Source of the DNA: Candidatus Binataceae bacterium
Lineage (GTDB): Bacteria; Desulfobacterota; Binatia; Binatales; Binataceae
Direction: 5' to 3'
Assembly: GCA_035308025.1 (NCBI GenBank)
Contig: DATGHL010000029.1
Location: forward strand, 62,001 to 126,000
DNA length: 64,000 nt
The translations under genes were made by a program, and so were the position numbers. Of this stretch, positions 63,527 to 64,000 are shown in pieces. The notes under the pieces were generated by a model. It did not search any database. It saw nothing but the letters and a program-made list of their open reading frames with translations, and was not told the origin of the DNA. Positions within the stretch are counted from its first letter, which is position 1. Each line of letters starts with the position of its first letter.

Positions 63527-64000
63527 CTAGCGCGGCAGGTGGCGCAACACGCCCTCGCGTTCGAGCCGGTTCACCTCTTCGGGAGAGTAGTCGAGGTACG
63601 ACGTCAGAATCGTGCCGTTATGCTCGCCCAGAAAGGGCGCTTCCAGTTCGAGCCGCTGTGGAAAAGCGGAAAACCGCAGCGGAAAACCGGGAATCTGAAA
63701 CTCGCCAAGCACCCGATCGTGCACCGTCTGCACGGTTTGCCGCTCGACCAGATGGGGATGACGCATCGCCTGCTCGACGCTCAGCACCGGCGCCGACGGC
63801 AGCCGCGCCGCACGCAACACCTCGACCGCCGCCTGATCATTAGGGAAGGACTGCAGCCATTTCTCTATCACCACGATGATTTCGCTGCGATTCTTTACTC
63901 GATTCGCGACGTCGACAAAGCGCGGGTCGCGCGCCAGCTCCGGACAGCCCATCAGCTCGCACAGCTTGGCCCAATGATGGTCCAGCCAGGCAAAGACAAA
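63527..64000 (-). CDS. Class III CoA-transferase, C-terminal part (partial at window edge)
   Basis: The frame is open to the window end, so only the last 157 or so residues are present. The C-terminal lobe has LCELMGCPELARDPRFVDVANRV, LRAARLPSAPVLSVEQAM and PFLGEHNGTILTSYLDYSPEEVNRL, as in CaiB/BaiF proteins such as formyl-CoA and alpha-methylacyl-CoA enzymes. The catalytic Asp lies outside. It is codirectional with the thioesterase gene. Confidence 0.88.
   Translation of the reverse strand, partial: FVFAWLDHHWAKLCELMGCPELARDPRFVDVANRVKNRSEIIVVIEKWLQSFPNDQAAVEVLRAARLPSAPVLSVEQAMRHPHLVERQTVQTVHDRVLGEFQIPGFPLRFSAFPQRLELEAPFLGEHNGTILTSYLDYSPEEVNRLEREGVLRHLPR

Overview
The window is one contiguous piece of a high-GC, Gram-negative bacterial chromosome. 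The Gram-negative call rests on a TolC/adaptor/RND efflux set, ExbB/ExbD proteins, an outer-membrane beta-barrel and two predicted lipoproteins. GlnE, class III CoA-transferases, a bacterial P450, a GST and a PaaI-type thioesterase suggest an environmental heterotroph near the Binatota, Desulfobacterota or Myxococcota. That placement is an inference; the window contains no rRNA gene and no search could be run.

Left part, 1-28 kb (accessory and housekeeping). Bases 1-7134 hold a plus-strand operon: OmpR-type regulator (partial), sensor kinase, TolC-like channel, membrane-fusion lipoprotein and RND pump, with ATGA overlaps at three junctions. Facing it on the minus strand is ExbB-ExbD-ExbD-vWA (7131-9995). 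Its last protein joins a TonB-type S-x3-H-x6-L transmembrane helix to a von Willebrand A domain; I regard this as the most unusual system in the window. Next come an NHL-repeat lipoprotein, a double-domain CoA-transferase whose first half lacks the catalytic Asp, a lytic transglycosylase, a small cupin, a GST, glnE, a two-gene cupredoxin/beta-barrel unit with a well-formed promoter and Fur-box-like operator, a P450 and aroA. A lower-GC, gene-poor stretch (about 23.3-24.7 kb) carries several hairpins and one orphan helical protein. It is followed by a muconolactone-isomerase-like gene and the TldE/TldD protease pair.

Right part, 28-62 kb (information processing). All genes are on the minus strand and are read from 62 kb down to 28 kb: tRNA-Thr, tRNA-Tyr, tRNA-Gly, tRNA-Thr, rpmG, tRNA-Trp, secE, nusG, rplKAJL, rpoBC, rpsL, rpsG, fusA, tuf, then the complete S10, spc and alpha clusters (rpsJ to rplQ) with secY, adk, map and infA. 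A TTGACA-17-TAAAAA promoter precedes the tRNAs, an intrinsic terminator separates rpoC from rpsL, and a strong terminator closes the series after rplQ. Lineage-specific features include low-complexity tails on L5, S11, L17 and L10, a four-Cys knuckle in EF-Tu, and Cys-containing (zinc) forms of S4, S14, L24, L33 and L36.

Right edge (62-64 kb): an RlmB-type rRNA methyltransferase, a PaaI-type thioesterase and the C-terminal part of another class III CoA-transferase.
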